Of a stretch of 58,500 nucleotides of DNA, positions 56,486 through 58,500 are shown one piece after another (the first letter of the stretch is position 1; every line of letters starts with the position of its first letter). This DNA comes from Cristatella mucedo (lineage: Eukaryota > Bryozoa > Phylactolaemata > Cristatellidae): NCBI GenBank assembly GCA_009760855.2, contig WPIO01000015.1:5710001-5768500 (forward strand). Reading direction: 5' to 3'. Position numbers and translations under genes: made by a program. The notes beneath the pieces were generated by a model. That model was not told the origin of the DNA. It ran no database searches and saw only the letters and a program-made list of their open reading frames with translations.

Positions 56486-56929
56486 CTGCGAGCGAATAAA
56501 GGATAGCCAATGCCACGAGTGATCTTTCTGAGAGTGCTGCCCCGAAGAGAAAACCAAACCCGTGACCCCAGCGGGTCCAGAGCTGTGTCTGTGACAGATA
56601 TACAAAAACAACAAATCTGTGTCAGGCCAAAATCGCAGCACTCGCAAGATTCTGCTTCGAAACTCCACTTCCGTATACGAATATACATGTAGCAAGAATG
56701 GCCAAGCCACCAAGACATAATCCAGAATGGCTGCCAATGATTGCTTACACGGGTGACCACCTTGAAATGGCCTACAAATCACTAGCAATTTGTATATAAT
56801 CACTGCTAGCTCACTAAAGACTTCAAAAAAAGGCCTTAAGACTTCAGCTGCTTACCACAGGATTAAATCAGGTCACCTTTCCGGGTATTTGCTTAGACTT
56901 TCTTATATGACTTCATGTCATCTCTAGAA
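56486..56929. other. Presumed intron of the MAGI-like gene
   Basis: A - strand frame continues upstream of the acceptor to 56803 but has no PDZ-like residues, so it is treated as intron read-through. Confidence 0.4.
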
Positions 56930-57400
56930 ATGTTCTTTATTATTAATGTTAATACCTTTTTTGTAAAGGCCACGGAGGCAAATAAATATCTCAAGGCACT
57001 TTACCTATGCTGGAAATGAAGCATGTCGGTGGGAAAGTGACAGATAACAAACACAGTGTCGGCCTGCATGTGCACACAAAGGACACAATCCACAAGGCAA
57101 CGTTCCAAGCTTTGGTAAAGCGTATTAACTGAAAGCAAGGTCTCCAAGGGATTTGAAGTTTGCTAGGCACCCGCGTTGATTAAACCAGATTCAGAAGAGC
57201 TGGTGGTCAGATGGGAGGTCTGGTGTGAAACTAATTCAGAAAAGATAGGCCGGAGCAACAGAATGAAGGAAGTAAATGTGAGTGACAGTCTTTAAGTAGA
57301 TACCCTGCTTGATAGGCAGCCAGTGCAAATTGGTGAAAACTGAAGTAATGAGGCAGCTGCAGCTTTTGTGACAGAAAAGTCTCGCTTCCGAGAAGCTGCC
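56930..57400 (-). mobile_element. Family A L2 LINE, decayed 3' copy
   Basis: On + : tattattaatgttaatacct tail, aaggcactttacctatgctg, then ggtctccaagggatttgaag and ataggcagccagtgcaaatt (LHWLPI region). The - frame 57236-57481 keeps FTNLHWLPIKQGIYLKTVTH. Confidence 0.7.
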
Positions 57401-57635
57401 AGACCTATGACATAAAAAAGAGGTCGGTTTGGTTTCTACGATTATCTGGCATGAGCTCCACATAAGCACTGCATGAGACACAGCGAAGGCTGTTTGGTTT
57501 AAGATCGTAGATCGTGCGGCACAGCCTTAGAAAAGAAAGGAATTGTGTACACCACACCAGGCTATCGAATGTCTATAGAAAACTAATCACGATTCTCAGG
57601 TAAGACGACTGCTACTGGATCGTCCGGCAATCCAT

Positions 57636-58264
57636 CATGCAAAACTCCGCAGCTAGGTTTGTCTGTCGTGAGCGTCGCAGTTGCCACATTACTCCACTTC
57701 TCGCCGACCTGCACTGGCTACCAGTCAAGCAAGGAATTGACTTCAAGGTTTTGTCGCTCACTTTTAGGTTCCTTCATTCTATGGCTCCAGCCTATCTCTC
57801 CGACATACTACCCCATCAGGCCAAGCATCATACCACCCGCTTTTCGGAATCCAACAGTCTACAAATACCTCTTACAAACCTTGAATCCTTTGGAAACCGT
57901 GCATTTAGTTCGTATGCTCCCAAAGCCTGGAACTCCCTCCCGACCTGCGTCAGAACATGCCCTGACCTGACCACATTCAAAAGGAACTTAAAAAGACACC
58001 TATTTAGGACAGCATTTAGTGGGTCCATGTGATTCGTCCTTCACGTGCTTATGTGTGCTGACACTGTGCATGCTGCCACTAACCACATTTGCATGCTGAC
58101 CCTGTGCATGCCACTCCTAACCATATTATTCATTTTGTTTGTTTATCAAGCATGATTTTACTCACCATTCAATTGCATTTCCCTTTGCAGCAAATGTAAA
58201 GCACCTAGAAAGAGATTAAGTTCTCTGAGGGCGCTTTATCAAGTACATTATTATTATTCTTATT
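57636..58264 (+). mobile_element. Family A L2 LINE, 3' copy with open C-terminal frame
   Basis: The frame 57637-58032 (131 residues) encodes [39 protein letters not shown] and SFGNRAFSSYAPKAWNSLPT through to the stop. A family A UTR and (ATT)n at 58249-58263 follow. It keeps the uninterrupted RT C terminus but is strongly 5'-truncated. It forms a short inverted pair with the L2 at 56930-57400. Confidence 0.92.
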
Positions 58265-58500
58265 ATCCATAACCATTGTATTACACACCTGGAGAAGTAA
58301 TTCCGCCTTGCTTTGTAAAGTTCACATTATTTCTATGATCGAAACATGATATATGAAAACCTTTATGATAAGCCCACGAGCTGCCACGTGCCACTAATGC
58401 CTTGAGGACGGTCGCCAAATCATTCAACCATAGTTTGGAGATAATAGTAATTATAGAGAGCAAGGAGTGCAGAGAGGCCGGCCCCAACCGACCAAAGCAT

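Noticed and set aside
56297-56803. 168-codon single-exon protein on the - strand
   Set aside because: Only the part from 56485 down to 56350 has PDZ similarity and is bounded by good splice sites; the rest is intron read-through.

Overview
The window is nuclear DNA of a multicellular animal, most likely a spiralian-type or other non-insect invertebrate (low confidence on clade). It has spliced genes with GT-AG introns, long microsatellites, tRNA-derived SINEs, hAT remnants and a very dense load of L2/CR1-group LINE fragments. There are no bacterial operons, rRNA genes, CRISPR arrays or unambiguous stand-alone tRNA genes.

Only the right end (about 49.2-56.5 kb) holds recognisable host genes. 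On the + strand is a complete four-exon SPAG16/PF20 gene, a WD-repeat protein of the axonemal central pair (49258-53406, 623 residues). All splice phases agree. Convergent to it, on the - strand, are the last two exons of a scaffold gene. It encodes the second half of a PDZ domain most like the last PDZ of MAGI proteins, followed by a roughly 440-residue Gly/Ala/Pro/Gln-rich tail (54614-56485). Its upstream exons are not recognised in the window.

Everything left of 49 kb is repeat-dominated. Family A is an L2-clade LINE whose 3' end carries an imperfect hairpin followed by (ATT)n. It occurs at least 20 times, always 5'-truncated or decayed. The best copies are at 0.7-2.4, 39.9-41.3 and 43.35-46.95 kb, with endonuclease remains near 11.3-11.75 kb. 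Family B is a second L2-like LINE ending in (TAATG)n/(ACATT)n, with at least 10 copies. A third, poorer L2-like group appears near 9.0 and 35 kb. SINE-1 is tRNA-derived with its own tail (near-identical copies at 25.76 and 48.80 kb). SINE-2 is tRNA-derived with a 3' end matching the family A LINE tail, so family A probably mobilises it. Several elements are nested. The clearest case is a decayed L2 at 24.25-26.58 kb interrupted by SINE-2, SINE-1 and a short L2 tail.

Notable structures are: (i) two opposed arrays of a degenerate 164-178-bp repeat, about five units each, at 36.9-38.9 kb; (ii) an L2 inserted head-on into another L2, giving an imperfect palindrome with arms of about 1.5 kb centred at 44864; (iii) a 170-bp non-autonomous hAT at 47346-47515 that resembles the horizontally spread SPIN family, with 8-bp target duplications; (iv) a twin-primed L2 at 9.8-10.0 kb; and (v) several strong hairpins, including 35-bp arms with a one-base loop at 3289-3359. 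GC/CpG-rich stretches at about 2.6-3.95, 14.9-15.8, 18.1-18.8 and 28.1-29.7 kb carry open frames that I could not assign to any protein family. All coordinates and comparisons were made by eye; no search was run.
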